Of a stretch of 64,000 nt of DNA, positions 8,227 to 15,704 are shown piece by piece. The DNA lies in NCBI GenBank assembly GCA_023666945.1, contig JAMPAY010000010.1, forward strand, positions 1 to 64,000, given 5' to 3'. The translations under genes were made by a program, and so were the position numbers. Origin of the DNA: Paludibacter sp. GTDB taxonomy: Bacteria > Bacteroidota > Bacteroidia > Bacteroidales > Paludibacteraceae. Below the pieces are notes generated by a model, which saw only the letters and a list, made by a program, of their open reading frames with translations, did not search any database and was not told the DNA's origin. Every line of letters begins with the position of its first letter. Positions within the stretch are counted from its first letter, which is position 1.

Positions 8227-8439
8227 TTATGTGTCCTCCTCTCTTGTGCTTATTTGTTGTGCTTTGAAGGTTTCAATTTCTTCGTTTGTGGCTTCTCGAA
8301 TGGTAGGCTTTCGGTTATCCGTTGTGTTTTGCGGTATGCATACGCCCCGATAGAGGCATTGTGTATTGTTGTTCTTAACAAGGTAGCCTCCAGCAGTCGG
8401 GCGAAACTCGATGTAGCCGTTTTGTTTGATTGTTTCCAT
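8227..8439 (-). CDS. small phage protein
   Basis: A 70-residue protein starting METIKQNGYIEFRPTAGGYLVKN, with a Glu/Thr-rich C-terminus. It lies just downstream of the tail-fibre gene (51-base gap) and would be co-transcribed. It may be a small fibre-tip or assembly protein, but no family is recognised. Position and coding character support it as a gene. Confidence 0.55.
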   Translation of the reverse strand: METIKQNGYIEFRPTAGGYLVKNNNTQCLYRGVCIPQNTTDNRKPTIREATNEEIETFKAQQISTREEDT

Positions 8440-8490
8440 AGTGTTGATTGTTTTTAATATGGGAATATCTGTGTGTAGGGTATTTTGGGC

Positions 8491-9366
8491 TTATATAACG
8501 GATAGGTTCCACCCTTTTGCAGCAAGGATATTCATAGCCCTATCGCTATCGATAGTGTTCCATTGTTCTTCCGATACCACGACCTCAAATATGCTCTCGC
8601 ATCCTATATCGGTCATGTTTACCAAGTTGGCAAATATGGTATAGAAACTATTGGGAGTAAGGTTGAGGAATGAAAGGTTGATACATACGATTCCTGTATA
8701 TGTGTCTGCGTATTCTTGTTCGTCCAATTGTGGGAAGATGAATCCCCAATTGTGTATTCCTCCCCAGAACAGCGGTTTTTCGTAATCATTTTCTTGTGGT
8801 GTGTTTCTGAACCAGCAGTAGGTTACTCCAGGTGGTATACGGCAGGCATCAGGAAATGCTTCGTCTATGATCTGTCCGACATAGCGCAGATTGGGACTAT
8901 CTTGGAATCCGATGAAGTTGGTGGAAACGACATCTGTCGTAGTGTCTCGGTTGTGTGTGAGCAGACTATCCGGAATGTAGAGTCGTTCTATATACACGGC
9001 GTTGCATCCCACATAGACATCCTCATACATATCTATGTATTCTTGGCTGACCTCTATCTGCATAGTGTGGTTGATGTCTTGCGTTTGATTGTGCAACCAT
9101 GTATCTAACGCTAGTTCCACTTCACCTTGTACATCTACTTGCGCTGAGGCATAGTTGCTTACATTGTGTACGCCGTTTTGCGTGATATTGATGGTACCTG
9201 CAGGGTTCTTTAATTTGCCGATATAGGTAGGGAGGTTGGTGATATTGCGTGTAGTGTTAGCAGGCACGGATATACCTTTCTTTGTAATGGCAGTCCAACA
9301 TGCTGTCAATTTACTTTGCATATCGTTGAGGCTATCGGCAAGGTTGTTGATAAGTTGTGCTATCAT
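8491..9366 (-). CDS. phage tail fibre/receptor-binding protein
   Basis: A 291-residue protein. The N-terminal helix (LINNLADSLNDMQSKL) is followed by the repeat motif GTINITQNGVHNVSNYASAQVDV, typical of phage tail and base-plate decoration proteins ('NGTYDVTxYAxAxV'). The C-terminal ~180 residues are unique, with many aromatic and Asp residues, as expected for a receptor-binding head. The gene overlaps the upstream fibre gene by four bases. Being the most distal tail gene fits host-range determination. Confidence 0.65.
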   Translation of the reverse strand: MIAQLINNLADSLNDMQSKLTACWTAITKKGISVPANTTRNITNLPTYIGKLKNPAGTINITQNGVHNVSNYASAQVDVQGEVELALDTWLHNQTQDINHTMQIEVSQEYIDMYEDVYVGCNAVYIERLYIPDSLLTHNRDTTTDVVSTNFIGFQDSPNLRYVGQIIDEAFPDACRIPPGVTYCWFRNTPQENDYEKPLFWGGIHNWGFIFPQLDEQEYADTYTGIVCINLSFLNLTPNSFYTIFANLVNMTDIGCESIFEVVVSEEQWNTIDSDRAMNILAAKGWNLSVI

Positions 9367-10637
9367 AGTGCTGCGATTTTGTCGTTGAGGTTATTGAGTG
9401 CAGTGATAAGTTCTCCGAGCATATCGGTGGTGGCGAGTTGTGTCCATGGTGTGAGTGTGCCATTTATAAACCAGCAAGTATAGTGCTCTCCCCCTATCTC
9501 ATAGAAACTTACCTCGCAGGCGTTCTTGTTGATATAACGCACATAGAGGATACCATCGGTATCTCCTTGGGGTAAACCGTTGATAGTATATCCTGCAGTG
9601 GCTGCTGCTAAACGCATGTCGTGCATGAGTACACTTGGATTATCCCAATCGGTAGATGTCATAAATGCTATTGCCGTTTGGATTATGCTTTCCACGCTGA
9701 GTGTTTCCGTAGTTTCTTGGGCAAGCAATGCAAGGAGTTCTGTCATGTCCAAAGAAGCGGGAAATATACCATTCTTCAAATTCGCTCCATTTACAGATAC
9801 GCTTTTCACTGCATTATTTGCTGCATTTTCCGCCCATTGTGGAATGTTCGTTTCAAAAGTATCCAATCGTTGGGTAATAGCATCGACATCCAATATCGAT
9901 AGTTGATTATATACCTCTTCTGCTCGAGACATCGCCATAGCGGCATCGGATACGGCTTGGTCATATTCCGAATGGGTGTGCCATGTATCGGCTTTGTCGG
10001 CTAATTGTCGTTCGACATCTTCAGCCTTGGATAACGCCATAGCAGCATCGGATGCGGCTTGGTCGTATTCCGAATGGGTGTGATCGGTGGTGGCGAGTTG
10101 TGTCCATGGTGTGAGTTCATCGGCATATTGGCACACATACGGAAGCGTGTATCCCGGAACATAGAACGAGAGTTGATAAGTGAATGGGTCTATACAGCGT
10201 ATATAGAGCATGCCATTGGAATGTGAGTCGGGCAGTCCTGTCATATTGAGTCCTGCAGTACGAATAAGTAAACGCATGTCGGGTACATTAAACAGCACGT
10301 AGGTTGCCATAGTGAACTCCCGTACAATGCTTTCTACATCCATATCCATGTTGAATTGCAGCAGCAGTTCTGTAATATCGTATGCCGCAGGCAGGGAAAT
10401 TGTATCCGACAATTTGACCCCATTGAATTGCAAGGAATTGAGTTCTTGTTGGATGGTTTTTTGAATGTTGCTTCGGTCGGCTTTGTTATTGAGCGTCTCT
10501 TGTAGTCCAATGATGTCTTGCTGGGGGATGCTTTCCTCTTTGTGTCGTAGTGAGTCAATAAGGTCAGCAAACTGTTGTTCGGTGGGCTTACAGCCTCGTT
10601 GGAAATAGGCTTTGAGTTGTGGAATCGTCTGTATCAT
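9363..10637 (-). CDS. tail fibre protein with duplicated pyocin-knob-like domain
   Basis: A 424-residue protein. After an N-terminal base-plate-attachment region there are two diverged copies of one ~130-residue module. Each runs LxDxTELL..., then GLPxxxxxGxLYxRxI, then a strand-rich part ending LTPWTQLATTD. Two tandem 32-residue repeats starting HSEYDQA lie between them and look like a coiled-coil spacer. The modules resemble pyocin knob domains of tail fibres. The gene follows the tail-collar fibre gene after 11 bases and overlaps the next fibre gene. Confidence 0.7.
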   Translation of the reverse strand: MIQTIPQLKAYFQRGCKPTEQQFADLIDSLRHKEESIPQQDIIGLQETLNNKADRSNIQKTIQQELNSLQFNGVKLSDTISLPAAYDITELLLQFNMDMDVESIVREFTMATYVLFNVPDMRLLIRTAGLNMTGLPDSHSNGMLYIRCIDPFTYQLSFYVPGYTLPYVCQYADELTPWTQLATTDHTHSEYDQAASDAAMALSKAEDVERQLADKADTWHTHSEYDQAVSDAAMAMSRAEEVYNQLSILDVDAITQRLDTFETNIPQWAENAANNAVKSVSVNGANLKNGIFPASLDMTELLALLAQETTETLSVESIIQTAIAFMTSTDWDNPSVLMHDMRLAAATAGYTINGLPQGDTDGILYVRYINKNACEVSFYEIGGEHYTCWFINGTLTPWTQLATTDMLGELITALNNLNDKIAAL

Positions 10638-10648
10638 GGTGGAGTGGT

Positions 10649-11542
10649 TTATAGTGTGGGTATGTCGGTTGTTTTGATAATGAAAGCGAGTGTGTAATAA
10701 GGCGGTCTGTTTTCGTGTGAGGATAATGCCGCTGACCCACCTGTGAGATCAATGTTGTGTTTGTGTGCTCCGTTAGTAGTGGTGGTGAGTGTACCTGCAT
10801 TTTCCTCGGAAGCCCCGGTATATCCTTTGTGTAGCACAGGTGTACCATTGCTTCCTTTTCGGAGTGTAACATTGTGGCTATGTGCGCCTTCTTCGCTTAT
10901 GCCGTGTGAGTGTATGGGTAAACCGCTTTCGTAGGCAGTAAGTTTCACTCGTTCGGCACCTCCGGTGTTTCCGATAGTATTGTAATAGTTGCTATCTTCA
11001 TCGTATCCGACAATGAATCGTCCTCGTAGGTCGGGTGTTCCTGCTTGCCCGTCGCATAGTAGCCATCCTGCCGGGATATTGCGGATTGTTCCTGACCACA
11101 TAACGATAGTTCCCTTGGGTACTGCATGTTGGCGAAGATGATCGATATACTTTCTTACTTCCGTGAGCGGTTTGTTTTGGAAGTCATAAAAGGAGTATAC
11201 CTCTTTTGCATTGTCTTGCTTTGTGCCGGTGTAGGTAGCATATCGACGCGTTCGCGCATTGTGGTATGTTTCTCCCAAGGCGGTAATGTCTTCGGATGTT
11301 GAAACAATGGCGATATATTCAATATTGCTATCATCATCGGGTTTTCCTTGTAGGGGTAATAGTTCCCCTTGGATAATGCAAAGTCCGTTGGCAGTAGCAG
11401 TAGGCTGTTGGATGATGACATCTTGTCCGATGGCAGCAGTGAGTTGTTGGAGGAAGCAGATTTGCTCCTGCATAAATTGCAGAGTGTCGGTAGAAAGTGG
11501 AAACTTCGAGTGTCCGTTGTTTTTGAATTGTTGGGTGTTCAT
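10649..11542 (-). CDS. tail fibre protein with tail-collar domain
   Basis: A 297-residue fibre protein. Residues ~145-185 hold a phage tail-collar domain (IPAGWLLCDGQAGTPDLRGRF), followed by FIVGYD and His-rich repeats (HSHGISEEGAHSHN, GAHKHNIDL). Such HxH segments bind iron or other metals in the needle-like tips of fibres. The C-terminus (RPPYYTLAFIIKT) matches collar proteins. It lies between the baseplate genes and the second fibre gene in the leftward late operon. Confidence 0.8.
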   Translation of the reverse strand: MNTQQFKNNGHSKFPLSTDTLQFMQEQICFLQQLTAAIGQDVIIQQPTATANGLCIIQGELLPLQGKPDDDSNIEYIAIVSTSEDITALGETYHNARTRRYATYTGTKQDNAKEVYSFYDFQNKPLTEVRKYIDHLRQHAVPKGTIVMWSGTIRNIPAGWLLCDGQAGTPDLRGRFIVGYDEDSNYYNTIGNTGGAERVKLTAYESGLPIHSHGISEEGAHSHNVTLRKGSNGTPVLHKGYTGASEENAGTLTTTTNGAHKHNIDLTGGSAALSSHENRPPYYTLAFIIKTTDIPTL

Positions 11543-11629
11543 GTGGATATAATTTGCATGTTTTTTAATTATGCTATTTTATTACTGAATGTTAGTTGTG
11601 TCTCTTTGTTGCGTATCAGTGTGTATTTC

Positions 11630-12172
11630 TCAGGAGAGAGTGTTAGGTCGGCTCAATGTCTGTATTGACATTTTGTCATTTCCGAGGGCGTAGTGTGGCA
11701 ATCGTGAAGCGAGTCGGTATCGGTTGGTGAGATAGCGTACTTGTGCCATTTTGTCGGGGTCGTTGTAGATATATGTAGGTATGAGTACGGCAAATGACTG
11801 TGTGATGACGGTGATGGTACTCTGGTCGGATAGTGTGTTTTGCGTTGCATCGTGCGCTATAAGGTGGTTATCGACAAAGGCGGTAGTCTCATCGTAAGTC
11901 ATCAGCCACTCTCCGTGTGCGTTGATGTCTTGTATCTCAAATCCTTGTTGGTAATCTGTGATACCGCACGCGCTATTGAGTGCATGCTTGATGTGGCATA
12001 TCTGTGCGGTGTGTTGCAACAGGTAGAGGTGTTCTGTGCAATTGTTCTGCAGTTGGTTGTGTAGATATTGCAATGGCTGCATGATTACCTGCACCAGACT
12101 GATTAGCCTTTTTCCACGGAGGAAGGTGGGTAGCAGCAGAACCGCGAGTTTAGGGTAATCAATCTTGACCAT
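11630..12172 (-). CDS. baseplate protein in the Mu gp48 / P2 gpI position
   Basis: A 180-residue protein from the ATG at 12172, where the sequence MVKIDYPKLAVLLLPTFLRG begins. That start overlaps the stop of the baseplate J gene by 14 bases. No strong domain match is visible, but size and order (directly after gp47/J and before the fibres) are those of the tail-completion proteins Mu gp48 and P2 gpI. The N-terminal PTFLRGKRLISLV region is helical. Function assigned from position. Confidence 0.6.
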   Translation of the reverse strand: MVKIDYPKLAVLLLPTFLRGKRLISLVQVIMQPLQYLHNQLQNNCTEHLYLLQHTAQICHIKHALNSACGITDYQQGFEIQDINAHGEWLMTYDETTAFVDNHLIAHDATQNTLSDQSTITVITQSFAVLIPTYIYNDPDKMAQVRYLTNRYRLASRLPHYALGNDKMSIQTLSRPNTLS

Positions 12173-13019
12173 AGGGGATGTAAGTGATGTTGGCAGTGGG
12201 TTGTCCATCGCGGTTATACTTGAAGTATCCTGCCACAGGTTTGCAGAACGCATTGACAGGTTGGTAATTGATACCGTCCTCGCAGTGTTGCGCTTGCGTG
12301 AGTGTCAGCATCTCCACACCGGGCACGGCTTGTATGGCATCAACGAGGCTATTGGTTCGGAACTCTCCATCAAAGGGCAGGCTTTCGATATATTGTTTGA
12401 TAGCCTCTTCTACGGGTTGCGCCCCGTCTGCCAATGCTGTACCATTGGCGTTGAGCAGCATCGGATTGTAGTACACCTGCAGTGCAAGTCGTAGGTAGTC
12501 GCCCTCTTGGCTAATGACATCTATGCGCACGCCTGCATCTTTGACCTCGTGCAGGTAGGCGAGAAATGCGGTGCGTTCTTCTTCGGAGAGTGGTGCGGGA
12601 CCGACTTTGGCAACCCGCATATAGAGTGTAGCGTTGTTTTCGGAGCAGGCAGCATGATGTACTATCTGCTTTTCTGTAATCTCTTCATCGGTCAGCCCAG
12701 TGGTGTTGTATTGGTCTGTGCCCTCAATGAGGGGTAGTCCGTAGAGGAAGGCTTTGGCTTTCTCGGTGTACCACCGCAGTGAATGGGGCTTCATGGTGGC
12801 AATGTAGTCTTCCACTTCTTGTCGGTGGGTATCCATGAGTTTTTCCAGTGTCCAAATGGCGGCACTGACGATATAGAGCAACAGCGATTCGATAGCAACC
12901 TTGCTGAATGTTTTATCGAAGGTGGCTCCATCTTGCCAGCCATACAGATCTTGCAATTGTTTGTCTGCCATGAAAGCAGCGGTGAGTTCTTGTTTAATTT
13001 GTGAAATGGTGCGTGCCAT
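12159..13019 (-). CDS. baseplate J-like protein (Mu gp47)
   Basis: A 286-residue wedge protein. Features matching baseplate J: an N-terminal helical region with DKTFSKVAIESLLLYIVS, a central region with helix and strand (RLALQVYYNPMLL) and VEEAIKQYIESLPFDGEFRTNSLVDAIQAVPGVEML, the usual C-terminal signature. It sits between the 96-residue LysM-like/wedge gene and the gp48-position gene. With the sheath, tube and spike genes upstream it defines a contractile-tail (myovirus) particle. Confidence 0.85.
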   Translation of the reverse strand: MARTISQIKQELTAAFMADKQLQDLYGWQDGATFDKTFSKVAIESLLLYIVSAAIWTLEKLMDTHRQEVEDYIATMKPHSLRWYTEKAKAFLYGLPLIEGTDQYNTTGLTDEEITEKQIVHHAACSENNATLYMRVAKVGPAPLSEEERTAFLAYLHEVKDAGVRIDVISQEGDYLRLALQVYYNPMLLNANGTALADGAQPVEEAIKQYIESLPFDGEFRTNSLVDAIQAVPGVEMLTLTQAQHCEDGINYQPVNAFCKPVAGYFKYNRDGQPTANITYIPYGQD

Positions 13020-13031
13020 AGGTAGATATAT

Positions 13032-13322
13032 TTAAGAGACAGTAAAATCCAGTTGAATAGCCCAGTAGTTAATCCCCCCAATTTTGATTTGTTCGATTTC
13101 TTGGTTGGTGATAGCCGTTGCAGGGCAGATACGGTGTGTGCGATAGTGTAGGACCGTCTGTGCATGTTGTACAGGAGAGAGTGTGATCTGTTCTCCTGTA
13201 GCCAGGTCGGATGTGAGGTCGCGCTTATTGAGTAAGGCGAGTTGAAATGCTGCTTCAAACGCCCCGCAGTGTTGTAGGGCTATGTCGAGCAAGTTTTGCT
13301 TGGGAGTGGTAATGGCGTTCAT
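13032..13322 (-). CDS. small baseplate-associated protein, LysM-like
   Basis: A 96-residue protein. Its start, TPKQNLLDIALQHCGAFEAAFQLALLN, followed by DLATGEQITL, follows the LysM-like pattern of small Bacteroidetes phage proteins placed next to baseplate genes. It overlaps the start of the spanin-like gene region by four bases and is followed 12 bases later by the baseplate J gene. It may help attach the baseplate or bind peptidoglycan; this is inferred. Confidence 0.5.
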   Translation of the reverse strand: MNAITTPKQNLLDIALQHCGAFEAAFQLALLNKRDLTSDLATGEQITLSPVQHAQTVLHYRTHRICPATAITNQEIEQIKIGGINYWAIQLDFTVS

Positions 13323-13864
13323 AGTATACGATAGTGTTTAAGCAAGATCCACCCTACAAGTAGCGCAGCGGCAACAATACAAAGGATTAGTGCTATGAGC
13401 CATGTGGGTGTGGTGGTCTTTGTGGTGGCGGTAGTGTTGGTATCTGTATGTTTCTGTTGGTGCGATTGTTGATAGGTAGTGGTGTTGGTTTGCTCGTTTT
13501 GTTGTTGTACCGTTTCTTGCATAGCGATGTGTTGGTGTTGTCTGTTGTGTATAGTGCGTCGGGTGGTTTGCGTTGTACGCATGGGATATTGTTTGCCCGT
13601 GGTGTCGGGTATGCTCCATAGTGTTTCTGTGATGATCTCTTCAATCTCTTGTTCTGTACGGCTGCAATCGGTGCTGTGCGTTTCGGTTTGCCTATTAGCG
13701 AGTGTATGGGCTTGTAGTATCTGCGTGGAGGTACTATCCATGCGTGAACGGTCGATTGTCATCGTCGTGTTCTTCGTGCTTCTGCAACTCACGCAACACA
13801 GGACACTCGTCAGCATGAGGACACTCGCCAATCTTACCGATAGCGCGGTTGAGCGCACGCACAT
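13319..13864 (-). CDS. spanin-like lipoprotein with C-terminal membrane helix
   Basis: A 181-residue protein from the ATG at 13864 (an in-frame ATG at 13909 would add 15). An N-terminal signal ends in VLCCVSCRS, a plausible lipobox. A long Thr/Gln/His-rich linker follows, then a C-terminal transmembrane helix (TWLIALILCIVAAALLVGWI). A lipidated N-terminus plus a C-terminal inner-membrane helix is the layout of unimolecular spanins (phage T1 gp11), which fuse outer and inner membranes at lysis. About 130 bases of its 5' end overlap the preceding gene in another frame, like Rz/Rz1 pairs. It directly follows the amidase and TM/coiled-coil genes. Confidence 0.6.
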   Translation of the reverse strand: MCVRSTALSVRLASVLMLTSVLCCVSCRSTKNTTMTIDRSRMDSTSTQILQAHTLANRQTETHSTDCSRTEQEIEEIITETLWSIPDTTGKQYPMRTTQTTRRTIHNRQHQHIAMQETVQQQNEQTNTTTYQQSHQQKHTDTNTTATTKTTTPTWLIALILCIVAAALLVGWILLKHYRIL

Positions 13865-14093
13865 CCTTGCGCAGATAACTGATTTCTTTTTTAAGTGGGT
13901 CAACAACATATTGTAGAATAATTTTAGATGCTTTTTCGTCGTTTTCTAATTGTGTTCCTTCGGCTTTGGCTTCTGTGTTATTTGCCTCGGCTTCCGCCTG
14001 ATGTCGGGTGGCTTTAAGTGTGCACAATGTAACAATCCCCCCGCTGACGAATAAGATATTGAGGACAAGGCTGATGATTTCAAATGTAGTCAT
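13734..14093 (-). CDS. membrane-anchored coiled-coil lysis protein (i-spanin or holin-like)
   Basis: A 119-residue protein. One N-terminal transmembrane helix (residues ~5-26) is followed by a charged coiled coil (residues ~28-85, Ala/Glu-rich then LRKDVRALNRAI) and a Cys-containing segment (CPHADECPVLRELQ). The ATG at 14093 has a strong AGGAGG seven bases upstream and overlaps the amidase stop, deciding the start. Its layout is that of an inner-membrane spanin subunit, and the next gene is nested in its 3' end. A holin-type role is the alternative. Confidence 0.6.
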   Translation of the reverse strand: MTTFEIISLVLNILFVSGGIVTLCTLKATRHQAEAEANNTEAKAEGTQLENDEKASKIILQYVVDPLKKEISYLRKDVRALNRAIGKIGECPHADECPVLRELQKHEEHDDDNRPFTHG

Positions 14094-14503
14094 AGGCGTT
14101 CCTCCTTTCTGAATTGTTGCACATCGAAGGAAGGACATGCTTTGTTGGCAAACTCGTTGTGTCCATGTATGGTAGCCTGCGGAAACTGTTTCTGCAGTTG
14201 CTTAACGAGTGTGCGTAGGGCTATGCGTTGTGCAGTTGTTCGTGTATCTTTAGGGTGCATGAGTCGGTCGCATCCACCTACATAGCAAATGCCGATACTA
14301 TGCTTGTTATGCCCAATGCAGTGTGCGCCAACTTCCTCTATGGGACGCCCTTTGTGGATAGTGCCATCAAGGTAAATCACATAATGATAGCCAATACCTT
14401 TCCACCCGCATTCTTTGTGCCAGCGGTCAATCTCTTGTACATCAACCGCTTTGCCTTCGGGGGTAGCGGTGCAGTGGATGATTATTTCGTTAATCGTTCG
14501 CAT
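14090..14503 (-). CDS. N-acetylmuramoyl-L-alanine amidase (endolysin)
   Basis: A 137-residue amidase_2 (type 2) enzyme. IIIHCTATPEG at the start provides the first zinc His, GIGYHYVIYLDGTIHKGRP follows, and GAHCIGHNKHSIGICYVGG and HGHNEFANKACPSFDV carry the remaining zinc and catalytic positions. It cleaves the amide bond between N-acetylmuramate and L-alanine in peptidoglycan. No signal peptide, so export depends on a holin. It is the first gene of a three-gene lysis cassette embedded in the tail operon. Confidence 0.9.
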   Translation of the reverse strand: MRTINEIIIHCTATPEGKAVDVQEIDRWHKECGWKGIGYHYVIYLDGTIHKGRPIEEVGAHCIGHNKHSIGICYVGGCDRLMHPKDTRTTAQRIALRTLVKQLQKQFPQATIHGHNEFANKACPSFDVQQFRKEERL

Positions 14504-14504
14504 G

Positions 14505-14801
14505 TTATTTATATTTTGCTTGAAGTGTTAATCCTGCTTCGGTCAATCGTAGACCGGTTATTCGTTGTCCGTCGGCTTCGAGTTGTGCTACAATCTCACT
14601 CTTCCACGCGTTGAAATCGTGGTCATGCACAAGGTCTTGTATGCCAATACCTACCAATGGATGTTCTTTGTATTCTCCTTTGTGCGCCACCAATAAGAAG
14701 GCCTGGTTCTGTGGAGTCGTTTCCGCTATCACCATACTGCCATGCTCAACAAGCAGGTCGTAGGTGTTCTCATCGCTTAATGTACATGCTATTCCGGTCA
14801 T
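14505..14801 (-). CDS. small baseplate-region protein (gp46/gp25 position)
   Basis: A 98-residue protein containing VGIGIQDLVHDHDFNAWKSEIVAQLEADG, a short helix-strand protein with an acidic N-terminal half. It lies between the spike (gpV-like) gene and the amidase, where Mu has gp46 and P2 has gpW. I cannot confirm a gp25/W match by eye, so the wedge role is inferred from order. Confidence 0.5.
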   Translation of the reverse strand: MTGIACTLSDENTYDLLVEHGSMVIAETTPQNQAFLLVAHKGEYKEHPLVGIGIQDLVHDHDFNAWKSEIVAQLEADGQRITGLRLTEAGLTLQAKYK

Positions 14802-14807
14802 AATGCG

Positions 14808-15344
14808 TTAATGTTTTACTTTGGTATCTTCGTAGGCATCGTAATTGCCTTGAAACTGTGTGCTATCGGATGTTATCTTGGCAGCAGTCCCGCTAACGCT
14901 GATAGGATTGCCCATATTGCCTGTTCCTGAGGCGTTGACAATATGTGTATGGCTGTTAAATGCCTGTTCGAGCGTTTGTAGCCTTTGGTGTAAGTCGGCT
15001 ATATTGACAAGACCATGATTATCTCCACCATTAAAAATAACCTCTGCCGTGGTGTCAATCTCTATTTTCTCCACTTCGCTGAAAGCAATAACGGCAAGGT
15101 CGCGTAAGTCGCCATTCGATAGGTCGGCTACCAGCACACGGCTCCCCTGCTTAGGTGTGATAAGAAACTGTTCCTTCTCATCGTTAACCACCGCCCGCAG
15201 TCGCACATCCGTGAGGTCGAACGAGTCAATACTCACCGTACAACTGCGTCCATCCACTTGCTTTACCTCGGCAGGGAAAACCAAGAGGTGGCGCGGCTCG
15301 CCCATCTGCTTGATCAATTGTGCTATTTTTCCGTAAACATCCAT
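14808..15344 (-). CDS. baseplate spike / assembly protein V-like (Mu gp45)
   Basis: A 178-residue protein. An OB-fold-like N-terminal part (KQVDGRSCTVSIDSFDLTDVRLRAV, then GSRVLVADLSNGDLRDLAVIAFSEVEK) is followed by a C-terminal triple-helix-type segment. SHTHIVNASGTGNMGNPISV resembles the trimeric beta-helix spikes of P2 gpV and Mu gp45, including an HxH pair that could hold metal. It pierces the outer membrane during infection. Upstream of it lies the hub gene (gpD-like). Confidence 0.8.
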   Translation of the reverse strand: MDVYGKIAQLIKQMGEPRHLLVFPAEVKQVDGRSCTVSIDSFDLTDVRLRAVVNDEKEQFLITPKQGSRVLVADLSNGDLRDLAVIAFSEVEKIEIDTTAEVIFNGGDNHGLVNIADLHQRLQTLEQAFNSHTHIVNASGTGNMGNPISVSGTAAKITSDSTQFQGNYDAYEDTKVKH

Positions 15345-15401
15345 AAAATCTATTTTTTGGAATAATTTTTGTTGCTGATATATAACTTATCGTTATCTCG
15401 T

Positions 15402-15704
15402 ATGAAACAGTTTTGGTTACTTGTTTTTGCTTTTGTGTTATGCAGTAGTTCTCCTATATCCGACTGTGCTTGTCGGCATACCCGCTTGTTCGGGCGTGTA
15501 AAAATCGTAGCGTACAATGCCGACTTTAAGGTAAAGATAGTAACCTACAATGCCGACCTTGAAGTGCAAAGAGTGGAACACACTGCGAAAAAGTGCGGAG
15601 AATGGCAGTTGGTAGAATACAACGAGGACTTCACCATACAACTTGTGGACTATGGTGAGGATTTTACGATCAAATATGTTGACTATAATCCGCATGCCAA
15701 TTAA
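15402..15704 (+). CDS. secreted DUF6150-like repeat protein (moron)
   Basis: A 100-residue protein on the strand opposite the tail operon. A signal peptide (MKQFWLLVFAFVLCSS) is followed by six short repeats of the form V(K/Q)hVxYNxDFxV (VKIVAYNADF, VKIVTYNADL, WQLVEYNEDF, IQLVDYGEDF, IKYVDYN) with a Cys-Gly-Glu-Trp insertion, the pattern of DUF6150 proteins. It may be exported and form a small beta structure. Opposite orientation, precise insertion between two late genes and a four-base overlap with the convergent hub gene suggest an accessory gene expressed in the lysogen. The ATG at 15402 fits the signal peptide best. Confidence 0.65.
   Translation: MKQFWLLVFAFVLCSSSPISDCACRHTRLFGRVKIVAYNADFKVKIVTYNADLEVQRVEHTAKKCGEWQLVEYNEDFTIQLVDYGEDFTIKYVDYNPHAN

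Noticed and set aside
15438..15695. minus-strand ORF opposite the DUF6150-like gene
   Set aside because: The plus strand has a signal peptide and regular repeats; the minus frame is their shadow.
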